From positions 5,311,501 through 5,375,500 of the forward strand of contig NC_042514.1 in assembly GCF_900963305.1 (NCBI RefSeq): a stretch of DNA of 64,000 nucleotides, in the 5' to 3' direction. Below are positions 37,456 to 48,911 of this stretch, in pieces. How positions within the stretch are numbered: position 1 is the stretch's first letter; the number at the start of each line of letters is the position of its first letter. The notes beneath the pieces are model-generated. The model was not told the DNA's origin and made no database searches. It saw only the letters and a list, made by a program, of their open reading frames with translations. The translations under genes and the position numbers were made by a program. Source of the DNA: Echeneis naucrates (taxonomy: Eukaryota > Chordata > Actinopteri > Carangiformes > Echeneidae).

Positions 37456-40320
37456 TTGGCTTTTTACAGCAAAGATGAATGAAACAGCATATCAGACATA
37501 TGTTACTTCATACTTATCAGGCTGCATCAACTATTGCTACTTTTGAAGAATTCTTGAACATAAATGTCTCGGCTTCCTATGGCACCAATATTAGACTGTT
37601 CAGCAAAGCCACTGTACAGACACGAAGTGGGACTGCTCCATGTAAAGGACATTGATAATGAGATTGACCGCCATGTTAGCTCACTTTGTCCTGAATGAGA
37701 TAAAACGTCTGGCCTCTTTTACAACAGCTTTGGCCAGCATCCTAATTTGTAAGCAGATCCCTGTTGGTGAAAATGCACATCATGTATGAGGTGGAAGGAA
37801 ACAATAACTGATTATGTGCATGTATATCAATATTTACCATCTTTTGCACACCTTTTTTTTTTTTTTGGAACAGACCAAACCCTTTCTGTGGTGTCAAAAT
37901 TGTAACTAGAGTATTTGATTTGCAGGTCTGGAAAAGTGCTGGTGTATTTTTGGATTGTGTTAAATTGATTTCAACAGGTAGCCAATGTTGTTTTCTTTGA
38001 GATTGACAAAAGCAGGATGTGTCGACCTTTCCTGTTTTTTTTTTCTGTCTGTTTGGATACGGTTCTGTAGAATCAGCACATTTCTTTTAAAGACTGGCCA
38101 AACGGTTCCCTTTCTGCCAAGTAGGACAGGATTTTCCTCTTTTCATGTAAACATTCCAGTCTGTTGCTGAGGATTTAATGGGAAACCTTTATTTCAAAGT
38201 TCCAGCTCAACACAAAGAAGCTGAGAGGATCGGGTCAGATGTCAAACTATTTATCTTGCTTGCTGTGTGGGCATCTCACGGAGCACATAACTGTTAAGCA
38301 GATGTGAAAAGAGATGAAGAAATTAAAAAAAAGACAATGGTAAAAAATAGGAAAACAAAAAATATTTTAAACTAAACTGAATTATTTAACTGTAAATTCA
38401 AAGTGCAAAGATATTTTGGCTTTTTCTGATCATTGTGGGTTAAATTTAGAAGACGTAGGCTCGAAGACCTCAAAGTGACCAGGATTACTCGCTTCTTTTA
38501 GACACAGCATTAGTGGGTCACTTCTGAATGTAGAAGGTTATTTATACTGCACAGACTGAGAAGATGATTAATCTCAAACTCGTGTCATGGATGAAAAGCA
38601 GATTCATTTTACTTATGTACCAATCTGAAGTTTGTCCAAGTTAAACACACTTATCCTGCAAACAGTTCTTCCTCCATAAGATTTAATCATCAGCCATTCA
38701 AAACTTGCTTTTCAATGTATGGCCTAAAATCTTAATTAGAGAACAAATATGCTTGATAGCCAATTAGAGATTTTGAAGTTTAGACAAACAAAAAAGAATT
38801 TTGGAAAAAAAATCTAATATTCCAGCCATTGTGAGATTTAATCAGCAGGTAGCGTCTTTTCGCATTTATATATTTTTTTATGAATACTGAAATTAGCAAA
38901 CCAACTTATTTCATTAAAGCTTCATTAAAGTGGTAGTTTTTGCATCAAATGATTACAAAGCTATTAGTTAAAATTCATAAACCCTCTATAAAAGACGCAC
39001 CACGAGAAAATTTACAGAAATTTTTTATATAGAACTTTCAGCCTTCCTTAGTTTTCTATGTGTGTGTAAGTATATATTTCTTACCTGGGAGCTTTGTGTC
39101 CTTCATGTCCGTCCCTCAGGTTGTAAAACCTGACTGTGAGTGAACATGTGAATGGAGCTTCAGAGAACTAAATCACTCTTCACAATCCTATTAACGCAGC
39201 GTATTAGTGGAATGCTCATTAGGGCCTCTGAGACAGACTAATGATGGAAATGCTGCATACACCCTTAAAAAAATAAGCTAATCAAAGTACATAGGCCTGC
39301 GATAACTCACACAGATGATTAAACTTATTATAAACAACATATGGGAATATGCTGTTCTATTCATATGTTTTACTGAATATAATACTTTTCATGTAGTTAT
39401 GTCAAACTGTATTAACATTTGCTGGCACGAAAACTTTATTTGACTTTTAAATGTTGGGCTTTTTCTTTTTACTTTTTACCACTTTATGAAAACAGTCAGA
39501 ACACAACCACATATGTTTCAGTCATTTTATCTAATACTGTACATTAAAGTGTTCATTGTGTTTTAAGTTTCATTTTTTATTATTTGATGCTATAAAAAGT
39601 TGAAATGCCATTATGATTGACTCTTGGTTGGGTCGAGTATGCGTGTGTGTGGGGACCTCAGCAGTGCTGTTACTGACCGTGGCGCCAAACGACATCATTG
39701 AAGCCAGACAGCAGCTATATCCGGGAGATTTTCTTCATTCCTATACAATGGGGAAAAAGTGGAGACATATTGTTTATCTTTGTATCCAGAAACTGGGTTT
39801 TGCAAATATTTCAGGGGTTTTGGCTTATAATATATATAAAACTGAATATTGTTCTTCCATAATCAACTCCTAAATGACTGTGACAGGAGCACTCAGCTTC
39901 AGTCTTATGAAGCATTTTGCCATCAGTCTTGTTTTTTTTTTTTTTGTTTTTTTTTTTACCTCCAACTGGTTCACTGTAATCTCCCTCTTTGTTTCCAGTC
40001 ACAGCAAACTGGGAGACAGACAAAATGAATGAAGAGCTGATGGACATGGCGCATCAGTGTCGGCATTAGTTTTAGTATTTATAATCAGAAAAACGGATTT
40101 ACAGCTGCTGGTTGACCAGAACGACCTGACATGGTTGAAAATCAGTCAGTGCCAAATGTAAACAAACCTGCTAAGAGCAACAGATAAGATACCGAGAGTT
40201 AGAATCTCACCTGCTCCAAAAAAAAGGATAAATTCAGGGTTTATCTTTTTCACTGGCTGGATATGAAATCTCAGCTTGTTGTTAAAATAAATAACACTTG
40301 GGCCGCGCCAGTCGCTAATA
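37456..40320. other. Gap between the divergent nim1k and pole4 genes
   Basis: nim1k upstream and intergenic DNA without a supportable exon. It holds a T run (37853-37866), AT-rich stretches and, at 39610-39780, a GC-richer block (gaccgtggcgcc...atacaatggggaaaaagtgg) that reminds me of a dispersed fish repeat but that I cannot assign. The T/G-rich stretch at 39928-39958 is low complexity. Confidence 0.35.
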
Positions 40321-40324
40321 TCCT

Positions 40325-40440
40325 CTGATTGGCACGTCACTCTAGCCAATAGCAGACTCCGGATTCTCAATTTGTCCAATCACCGACGAGGATTGAGTTG
40401 GCGGGAGCGGAAGCGGCCGGACTGACCAATCAGAGCAGGC
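40325..40440 (+). promoter_or_regulatory. pole4 promoter: four CCAAT boxes and an E2F-type site
   Basis: ATTGG at 40328-40332 and CCAAT at 40346-40350, 40376-40380 and 40426-40430, with TTGGCGGGA at 40398-40406 between the last two. The block is CpG-rich and TATA-less and lies 180-285 nt upstream of the pole4 ATG. NF-Y plus E2F is the usual layout for cell-cycle and replication genes, which suits a DNA polymerase epsilon subunit. Factor binding is inferred. Confidence 0.6.
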
Positions 40441-40612
40441 CTCCCTCTGCCGAAACACCGGAAGCACATGTCTGGCGCGCCACCGCCGTTGTTGTCGTGT
40501 GCGACATGTAGCTCTACGGCGTGTTTCCTAAAAAAAAAACAAAACAAACAAACAAAAAAAAAACAACCCAACACACAGAAACACCGAAAACATCAGCACA
40601 TCGAACCGGAAG

Positions 40613-42322
40613 ATGGCCGCACCGGCCGAGCTCGAGCCGGACCTGTGCGGGAGCGAGGAGGAGAGCCGCGGGGCCGAGGCGGAGGAGGAGAGCGGCCCGC
40701 AGCAGACGGGCCCGGCCGCCGGCAGCCACAGCCGGCTGTCCAAACTCCCGCTGGCCCGCATCAAGGCGCTCATGAAGACCGACCCGGACGTCTCTCTGGC
40801 CAGCCAGGAGTCCGTCTTCATCATCGCTAAAGCCACGGTAAGATATCCTGTAAACTGATCACCCATCACCGATTTAAATATATATATATAAAATAAATGA
40901 GAAACACAGCCGATGTTTAGCGTTGGAGGTGCCCTCTAATGATTTTACTTCATGTTGTCTCTCTGTTCAGTGAAAATATAATCAAACACAACAGCAGCTT
41001 ATTTTTCACAAAGAAAATTCAGTATCATGAGAATGACTTCAACATGTGGGCTTTGACCGTGTGCTGCCTTTCACACCTCATAGGCAAGAAGATCTGATGG
41101 ATGATTTGGGTCATCAAAAATAATGATTAGATTCTGAAGAACTCAGGGAGGAGATAGCTGAAATGTATAAGTGGTTTGTTGTAGGTGATTCACAGGAAGT
41201 GAAAGTTATTCATGAAATGCCATCTGCGAAACCACATCTCATAACCCTTGGCTCAGGTGCAGATCAACGCTGGTGGGAAAATGCCAGTTATTCCAGTTTG
41301 CCTCCATCTTTTTACATTTGTTATGTTTTTAAAAAGACAGAATAATGAAGGTTGTATTTTTTTTTTATTATTATTATTTTTCCCTTCTTCCAGGAGTTGT
41401 TTGTCGAGATGATTGCCAAAGATGCCCTGGTGTACGCCCAGCAAGGGAAGAGAAAGACCTTGCAAAGAAAAGACTTGGGTAAATACCTTAAAACATTTTT
41501 TCCCCGTTTGCACAAACATACAGGATGACTTCACTTTAAAATGGCTTTATGAGGACAATGTTCAGCTGATCGACTTGGACATTAAAGATTTTAATCTGGT
41601 AGATCAAAAAAAAAAAATCTGATTATTGTGGAGGTTTGGATTGTTTTGCTGCACTGATCATTTTTATCTTGCATGTTTACAAACTTATATTTATAAGGTC
41701 TGCTGTGTGGTCAGCTGAAACTTAAGACATAAATTACATTGAATGGCATCCTCTGTTGTCCCTTTTCTTTTGTCTCGACAGACAATGCAATAGAGGCCAT
41801 AGATGAATTTGCATTTCTTGAAGGTAAGCCCTGTCTTAAAATTTTTTGATAACATTATTAAATTAATAAATAAATGCTCATGAGTTAACACATGGATATC
41901 TGATTCAGTGAGCAGTGATGGTTCTTATCTTTACCTTTTGCCTGATGTTTTCCACACGACCAATGTCCAGCACCAGCCAGGAATAAATCCCTAATGTGTG
42001 CAAAAAAAGAAATGGATAATATTTATCATTCAGGGTTGGGGCAAACTATCAATACAGTATCATTTTATCCAGGATTCTCTTGTGAACTGTTAATATTCTG
42101 GTGTCACATCTTCCATCTATTTAGAGCTATTATTCACCTTTCTTTGCAGAGAGTGATATACCGTAGATGATTGTCTTGTAATTCATCTAATATAAAAGGA
42201 TTGGTGCATCTTATTTTGAGTTACTCTGCAATTCCTGCCCTCTGTTTAACATGCTCCTGCAGATGTGTATGCATGGAATGGTCTAATTCTTCTTTATTCT
42301 CTCTTTAGGCACTCTAGATTAA
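40613..42322 (+). CDS. pole4: DNA polymerase epsilon subunit 4
   Basis: Four coding exons: 40613-40837, 41394-41478, 41782-41823 and 42309-42322 (TAA); phases 0, 1, 1; 121 aa (human 117). An acidic Ala/Glu-rich N-terminus (residues 1-40) precedes a histone fold: RLSKLPLARIKALMKTDPDV, SQESVFIIAKATELFVEMIA, QQGKRKTLQRKDLDNAI and EAIDEFAFLEGTLD, nearly identical to human POLE4 to the last residue. It pairs with POLE3 as an H2A/H2B-like dimer that binds double-stranded DNA, stabilises polymerase epsilon in the nucleus and helps to keep parental H3-H4 at forks. The last coding exon carries only four codons plus the stop. An A-rich leader (40531-40570) lies just upstream of the ATG. Confidence 0.97.
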
Positions 42323-42503
42323 AGGCTGCTTCAGGAGAGCAATCAGAATATTGAACATCTGCAACCCTCCAAGAAACTTCATATGAGATGTTTATAAATA
42401 CTTTTCTACAATGTGCCAATGATATTTTTCATACCTATCTTTGAAGACACCACAAAATGTGTACATTATTTGTAAATATTTGTGAAATAATATTGTAAAA
42501 TGG

Positions 42504-42509
42504 AATAAA
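42504..42509 (+). terminator. pole4 polyadenylation signal
   Basis: AATAAA in atggaataaactaaag, 182 nt after the stop codon, with a T-rich stretch following. Confidence 0.7.
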
Positions 42510-42784
42510 CTAAAGTTTTACTTGTCCAATTCCTGTCTAAATTAAAATTTATTTCCTCTGAATGTCCAATGATTTGAGCTTTGCAAGAAAAATCACATGT
42601 GATCAGGGGCTTGAGGTTTCCCAAAATGGCTATTATTCCACACCATTACATGAGAAACAAAAACAACAATGTACTGCACACCTTTAACCTCAATGTAGAA
42701 ATGACTTACTAAAGAATAACATTTATCCAGGAATTGGTGGTCAAATTGTAGGAGAACAAGTTCCCATCATTATAAAATGTTGGT

Positions 42785-42995
42785 CTAGCAGCTGTGGTTT
42801 AGGATCTACAATAATTAGGGGGGGTTGGCAGTTCGATCTCCATTTCCTGCAGTCCAAAGGGTGAAGCGTCCTTGGACTACATACTGGACATTAAATGGGG
42901 AATGTGTGGTGGGTATATATGTATTGTATTAAAAAGTGCTTTATGACTGAATGGGAGCAGTACTGTGAACGCTCAGTAAGACTATAAGCCCTTTA
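42785..42995 (+). repeat. Decayed tRNA-derived SINE
   Basis: A B-box-like word (ggcagttcgatctcc) is followed by ctgcagtccaaaggg, gtccttggac..atactggaca, and then aaaaagtgctttatgactgaatgg. This order matches a widespread percomorph SINE in which the tail codes no protein. It is strongly diverged and the A box is lost. Confidence 0.5.
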
Positions 42996-43934
42996 CTAGT
43001 TGAATTCTTTAGTCTAGAAACTGGAAAAAATGGCTCATTCAAATATCTTGCAACCCCCCCCACCCCCCAAAAAAAAGATTGTAGATGAGCTTCAGAGACA
43101 GCAGCACCCAAACACTTAACACACTGTTGTGTATCGTAGCTCGACTTCCTGTTTCAGGTGAGTCAGTCTTCACCTTGTAGTCTATTAACATCACTGTCCA
43201 TGGTGCTGATACTGGGACCTCCAGGATTCAGGAACTGTCCAGGGTGCTGACGTATTGGCACATTTTAAGTACTTCCACCTAACACTAAGTTTGATGGTAT
43301 GCCAGCTTAAATAATTGGAGTGTTTTGGTTAAACAGTTTTAAACGTGATGAAAATGGACAAATGTTTGCTTCTAATCAATGTCTATCCCATTCTTGGATG
43401 TGGCTCTGGATATGTTGCGTTTTGTCAATTTCCTGCCTGATATCAATTGTTCCAAAAGACACTGACATAAATATAAATTTGCTGGAAAAGAGAAATATTC
43501 TTCAGGACCATCATATCTCTAGGAAAAGCTATTGAAATTGTTTTGTTTTTGGGGGGAATTCTGGTAATCATCCAGTTGTTTCTGTGTGCATCACCTAACA
43601 AAAGGCCAAGATGTAGCTCAGAGAACACATGAGCTGGCACTCCAGTTCAGCTATCAGAGAGTGAGGTCAATGATTACACAACATAGCCCCAAATCACAAC
43701 AGTTACATCAAGGCACTTTACATATAGAGCACATCTAGACCAAACACAGTATGTAGTTATTAATGAGACCCAACTACTCCCAAACAAACGTAAATGAAGT
43801 AGTATGAAATGCCTTTAAAAGGATGCAGAATTCCAATCAATACAACGCAACATTTTTTCCTTCATCTCATTGTCTGTCAATCATCAGAACGTTTTTTGTT
43901 ACCAGCTTGCATCTGCCAGCACCACACCATCTAT

Positions 43935-43936
<2 letters not shown>

Positions 43937-43965
<29 letters not shown>
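43937..43965. repeat. (TG)n microsatellite
   Basis: About 14 uninterrupted TG units. Confidence 0.95.
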
Positions 43966-44929
43966 CAGGTTAATATTGAACCAGCTAACTGAAGTCAAGC
44001 TCAAGTCGGTAGCATGGAACCTTGAGGTGAAATATGGGTCATGGTTTCCTTTAACATCATGGGACTTTGTGTCACCATCCATTCATTTGTCAGTTTCCTA
44101 AAGCTTTTCCAGGACCAGGTGCCAGTGGCAGCAGGCTGAGCAGGGAATTCCACACATCCCTCTCCCCATCAACGCTTTCCAGTGCCTGCTGTCAGATACC
44201 ACAGTGTTCCCATTCAGGAGAGCCAACGGAGGGCTTGTTTCATGACTTTGTCAAAGTGATATATGCCGTGTAATTAAAGTTTATTTTAAATTAACACCTG
44301 ATTCTCTTCTACATCAATAACTTTGGACATGCAGACTATACAACACAAGCCAGTGGTGAAATCATGAAGGTTAAACATCTTGCTCAACACAGTGACATTG
44401 GAGGGAGAAGAAAAAAAAAAACAGATCACATAAAGCTTCTAGCTTGCATTAGGAATGTATCCAAATCTCCCCAGACCTGAGATGTGTGTTGTTCTTTCTG
44501 GCAGCATTTGTTAAACACCTCCAAAGTGTTCAGTTTCACACTGTAGGCACAGTCAAGACCCCTTGAGTTTTTGAGTTTTTTCAAAATAAATGCCTGAGTG
44601 TGTTTAAGATGATTTTCTGGGTTTAGTGTTTCGAGGAGTAATGAAATTGAGCTGTGAGAAGCACAGATGTTTGGTTTCAGAAGAGCACCAGTCAACTCCC
44701 TGCAGAGGAATGCCTGACTGGCAGGAGGGAACATGGATTGCTCTTTTCTAATAAAATATAATCACATATTGAAGGATTGGAAATAATTTTATTTCCACAG
44801 TCAATAAAGACATTCCATTAAGGAAATCTCATGTGAAAAGGAAATGTGGACCTTCCCCCTGTCCAGACCAGAACATGAACAGTGACACTGGAACTGGTCG
44901 GCCTCATGGTCCTCCTCCATATCCCCAGA

Positions 44930-45265
44930 AAAAGGTTATGGAAATTTTACGGCCACTGACCTGGTGCAAGTGCTGGTTGCGAGGCTCTGAACGGGCTGGG
45001 CCTTCCAGGGAGGGGAACCAAGCTGGCGAGGAGCAGGCAGGGAGCAGACGTTGGCCGCGACCAGGTTCAGAAGGCTGGTCAGTTGTCTGGGTCAGCGACG
45101 GGGGAATCAGTCCGGTAAGGAGTGCTGGAAATCTTGCACGAGGGCTAAAGATAACCTGTGAAGGAGCAAATAAGCAGGTGAGGCTTATAAACCAACTGAT
45201 TGGTGATCAGGACCAGCTGTGTGCAGCAGGTGAGGTGGGAGTGGCTGTGAGTTCAGGAGAATTCA
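44930..45265. repeat. GC-rich dispersed-repeat-like block, class unresolved
   Basis: A sharp rise in GC in AT-rich flanks, with words such as gggctgggccttccagggagggg, cgcgaccaggttcagaaggctgg and gattggtgatcaggaccagctgtgtgcagcaggtgagg that recur in fish genomes in my memory. No ends or target duplication are visible. Confidence 0.35.
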
Positions 45266-45801
45266 ACAGAGACTATGACAATAAGACACACGTTAGATTA
45301 AGATAAAATTATTATTTGTCTTGCTCTTAATAAAGTGGACAGGTTAATTACTGAAGTTGTGTTTTGTTTTTTGTTTTTTTTTACCTTTACCAGACTGAAT
45401 TGTAGTGTGGGAAAGGGTTAGGGTTACATAACATCACCAAAGGGTCAAAGGTTGGACTCCAACTCAGACCACGAGAGTCAGGACCGGCCTCACTGTCCAC
45501 CAAGTGGACTGCACCTTACTGCACCTGCAGTAAAATGATTTGCTGAAGAAAATTCAGTCACCAAAGTGATTTGAACTCATTGTCCGCTGAGCATTAAACA
45601 GAAATCACAGGGAGTTATGAGAATTATACAAAGTAAGATTATGTATTATAATCTTATTATATCTTATTATATTATAAGTATTTACCCCCTGCAACCTATC
45701 TCTTGGAAATCCCTCTCAAGTACAGTAAAATCTCTCATCCAGAACAGTTTACTGAGCCCTCCAACATCTCCAGGAGGCCATAAGAGCCTGAGCCTGCTGT
45801 A

Positions 45802-45823
45802 CCCCCCCCCCCCCCCCCCCCCC
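45802..45823. repeat. C22 homopolymer
   Basis: About 22 consecutive C (G-quadruplex-prone on the minus strand). Exact length is doubtful in any assembly. Confidence 0.8.
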
Positions 45824-46076
45824 ATCCAACAGAGGAGGAGGGTTGGCCTGTCAGCACTGCTGTTCACTGCTGCCACATTTATTTATTCAGTTATTTCTGA
45901 ACGTCCAAATTGTTTGTGAGTATGCACACCTTGACAGGAGGTATTTTAATTCCTGCAAAGATATGCAAAAAATGCATCTGGCTCACCAGCAGACCTGCAG
46001 TCATGTGAAAGGTATGTTTTTGCAGCTGAGATTCCAACCTGATTTCTTGGGTCAAATTCTTCAACGGCAATCCCCC

Positions 46077-46103
46077 CACCACCACCACCACCACCACCGC
46101 CGC
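46077..46103. repeat. (CCA)n microsatellite
   Basis: caccaccaccaccaccaccaccgccgcc, about eight units. Confidence 0.9.
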
Positions 46104-46363
46104 CCAACACATGCACACACATTTTTACCCTAACCTCACCCCTCAGTGCACAGACTGCATATTTTCACATCCAGGGTTCTGATATGTATGCCCATAAGGA
46201 ACATTGCGGTTCTGTGTTTCCTCCAAGTGTTTCACGAGCCAAAGAGTCATTTGTCCAATGTTACTCTCTGAACCACAGGAACTCAAGTGGGCCCACACGG
46301 ATTTATGTACACAAAATGTGCCCATTACATGTGTCCTGTAGGATAGACTCATGGGTCAGTACT

Positions 46364-46480
46364 CAGAGGTGGACAAAGTGTAGATACTTCTGGTCAAACT
46401 TTTCTCCAAGACAAGTGAAAGTTGTTCAGTAAAATTTTTACTTCAGTTTAATTTTTTACTTCAGTTAGAGCACTTACATA
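46364..46480 (+). mobile_element. hAT-like MITE terminus
   Basis: It begins CAGAGGTGGACAAAGTGTAG, close to the CAGAGGTGG start of a very common fish hAT-derived MITE. It is followed by the expected motifs about acting on TACTT/CAAGTGAAAG and repeated TTTTACTTCAGTT. The opposite end was not found, so the copy seems truncated. Confidence 0.4.
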
Positions 46481-46984
46481 TTTGGTATTTAAAATGGTTT
46501 GCTTTTAAAAGAATATTAAAAAGTGCACGCCTTCTGTTAAGGCATTGTTGTGGCATAATTTTCTTTAACGCCAAAGGACTCTATTTACTTCTAGAACTTA
46601 AGAAAGTAGGATGGTGCTCAGCATCCTATATCTCATTGATGATATCTCGGTTTCGCTCGCAAACAACTAGTCAAGCATAAAAAAATAAAACATGGCCCTT
46701 ATCAGACGTTTCCCAACAACAGAGCATGATTGAAGAAACATGTGTCAGTTATCCCAACAACTATAAATGTCAGAGTTTGGTGTCAGGCCAGCTGGATAAC
46801 ACTGAAGGGAAGATACACGGCAGAAGTCTGAGTGGATCAGAATGAAATGTGCTTTAACACACCTGCAACCCCAACTCCATTACATGTGTGTTTTTATGTT
46901 CGTTTGAATGTGTTGTTGAATGAGTTGTGTTGTCTGTTTTATTTTATGTGGTGCTAAACATGTTTGAGTGTCTGATGAATTTGT

Positions 46985-47062
46985 GTGAATGTTTCCTGGA
47001 GCCCTGTCAAGGATTTCTGTAGCCATGCGGGACAGACAATAAACCATCTATCTATCTATAAC
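46985..47062 (+). mobile_element. Possible LINE 3' tail ending in (CTAT)n
   Basis: ...ccatgcgggacagacaataaaccatctatctatctata. A body ending in AATAAA-like sequence and a short tandem tail is typical of 3' ends of fish L2/Rex-type LINEs and the SINEs that borrow them. No coding part is present. Confidence 0.3.
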
Positions 47063-47460
47063 TGGAGGTCAGCAAGAAAAGGGATTCATCTCAAGTCCAA
47101 CTAAGATCAAGAAATAAAGAAACAAACATTTTTCTCCCAGCTGATGATTAATTATTCGTAGTGTAACAGGTAAGGAGGAAATAGTCTCTGGACTTTGAAT
47201 TATTCCAGTTTATATTCAGCATGTATTTTGCTTTAAACGCATTATGTTTGTGTGATACTGGACATTACCTCCATGACAAGCTTGTAATGTTGACACGGAT
47301 TTGGATGGCATTTTCTGTCAAAATCACTTTTAGCCAACACACACAGAGCATCCGAACACTAAAATTGGCTGTGTTATCAGAACCACTTTACTGATCTATG
47401 ACATTTACTTGGTAACATTTCACTGGCAGGAGTAAAGTCATAAAAAAAGAAATAAAAGCC

Positions 47461-47615
47461 AGGCGCCCCAATGGCTCCACTGGTGGCCCGCTGAGGATTA
47501 ATCCGAACTGTAGTGGCCCTGGTTCGAGTCTGAGTCCTTTACTGTGTGTTATTCTCTTCTCTCACTGTGGCTATATAAGCAGAAGATGTCCAATAAAATC
47601 ACTTTAAAAAGTAAT
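47461..47615 (+). repeat. Decayed tRNA-derived SINE
   Basis: The head aatggctccactggtggcc (A-box-like) and gccctggttcgagtct (B box) are spaced as in a tRNA. A short body ending atataagcagaagatgtcc then aataaaatc follows. It is not a functional tRNA: no cloverleaf can be drawn. Confidence 0.45.
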
Positions 47616-48693
47616 AAAAACGAGAAAACTATCCAAGATTGTTCCAATTTGGAGGGCAGAATTGGTCAGAGATTTTTCTTTGAATAAAAAATTGTGATAT
47701 TTATCACTGGAGCCTCCAAACAGGCTTCATTGGGAGTCTAAATTCAAACAGGCAGTGGTGTACCATCAGCCATGGACGGAAATACTTTTGATGTTAACTT
47801 GTAATGTTGAGAGCTTAAAAACCCAAAAGCAACAAGATGCCGAGGACATGATCATGTGGATCGCCACTTTGAAAATTAGCAGACAAAGGCAACATTTACT
47901 GCAGTGAAAGAGAAAATGAGGCCCTCATTATCCATAAAGCCCAAAAAATACAACATTTAAAATCAAGAGAGAACTAATTGGTCTTTGGATTTTTAGCCCG
48001 AAGCTATTGTGAATAACAAAAGCACAATTACAGGTAGTGTTCAGGTTTAATGGTTGAACCTAATGGTCTGTTTAACATCACATATCTGCACCATTCTTCA
48101 GGTCCGTGAGTCATTTTTGCTGTTCTTCAGGATTAAGTTAAAATAATGAATGCGCTTTATCATCGTTTGTAGGTGTGTTTGATTTTTTGTCCGGATTCCA
48201 ACACAGAACAAAAGTCTGCTGTGCAAGACCAATCCAGATGTACAAGTCAGCCACACCTCAGTGTAAGAGTTTCCACAACTATATTATAGAGCTGCATGCC
48301 GGGGTTAATTGAATATTGTTTGGAAATGGATTGCTCGTGAAATGCCAAATCAGGACTGCAAGGTGATTCCTTGTTAGTTTCACCCACTAAATCTGTTTCA
48401 GTCCTGCCAGAAAAAAAAATGCACAAGGGAGGACAAGGGAAGGAGAGGGATGAAAGAAGTATTCAAAGCCACAAATGAGACAAATGAGGCTTGGCATTTT
48501 GAGAGAGGCAACAAGAAGGGAGGGAGAAATGACTGAGAGGTGAGATGAGTGCGAAAAAAAGAGAGAGCGAGCGAGGGAGTTTAGTTGAGCGTGAGAATGT
48601 CTGAAAATGGAAAAACAGAGGGTGGGAGGGAAAGACGGTAAGACAGAAAACGAGAGGTGGTGGAAGTGAGTGAGTGAGAGATGGGCAGGGATG

Positions 48694-48699
48694 TATAAA
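48694..48699 (+). promoter_or_regulatory. TATA box of the second chemokine
   Basis: TATAAA in gggatgtataaagagaggg lies 84 nt upstream of the ATG, so transcription would start near 48725. A second weaker site (catataag) is at 48715. It sits in a GA-rich stretch. Confidence 0.5.
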
Positions 48700-48782
48700 G
48701 AGAGGGAGGGAGTCATATAAGAGAGGCAGCCATAGAGGGAGAGGTGACAGAGTAGATTATCCTCCTCTCTGCCAGCCTCATC

Positions 48783-48872
48783 ATGCTCGTGCTGCAGATG
48801 TTGACTGTTATCTCTCTTCTGACTGTTATCCTATTGGCATCTGTGGAAGGTAGGACACAGCCATACTTACTT

Positions 48873-48911
<39 letters not shown>

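Larger units (their letters stand above)
42530..48690. other. Repeat-rich gap between pole4 and the second chemokine
   Basis: I saw no supportable gene exon. The gap holds several repeat pieces listed separately. It also holds a stretch at 43670-43790 (cacaacagttacatcaaggcactttacatatagagc, gagacccaactactccc) and one at 44090-44240 (ccatcaacgctttccagtgcctg, cccattcaggagagcc), both like dispersed fish repeats known from memory. The rise in GC at 44930-45260 sets a 157-codon open frame at 44833-45306 that I read as repeat-derived. The stretch 48420-48720 is purine-rich (GA repeats). Confidence 0.4.

Noticed and set aside
39610-39780. GC-richer block upstream of pole4 that resembles a dispersed fish repeat
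   Set aside because: I could not find ends, inverted repeats or a second copy in the window, so it is noted only in the gap entry.
44833-45306. 157-codon plus-strand open frame
   Set aside because: Lies in a GC-rich block that looks like a dispersed repeat. Composition is Gly/Arg/Ser-rich with no domain and no supporting exon structure.
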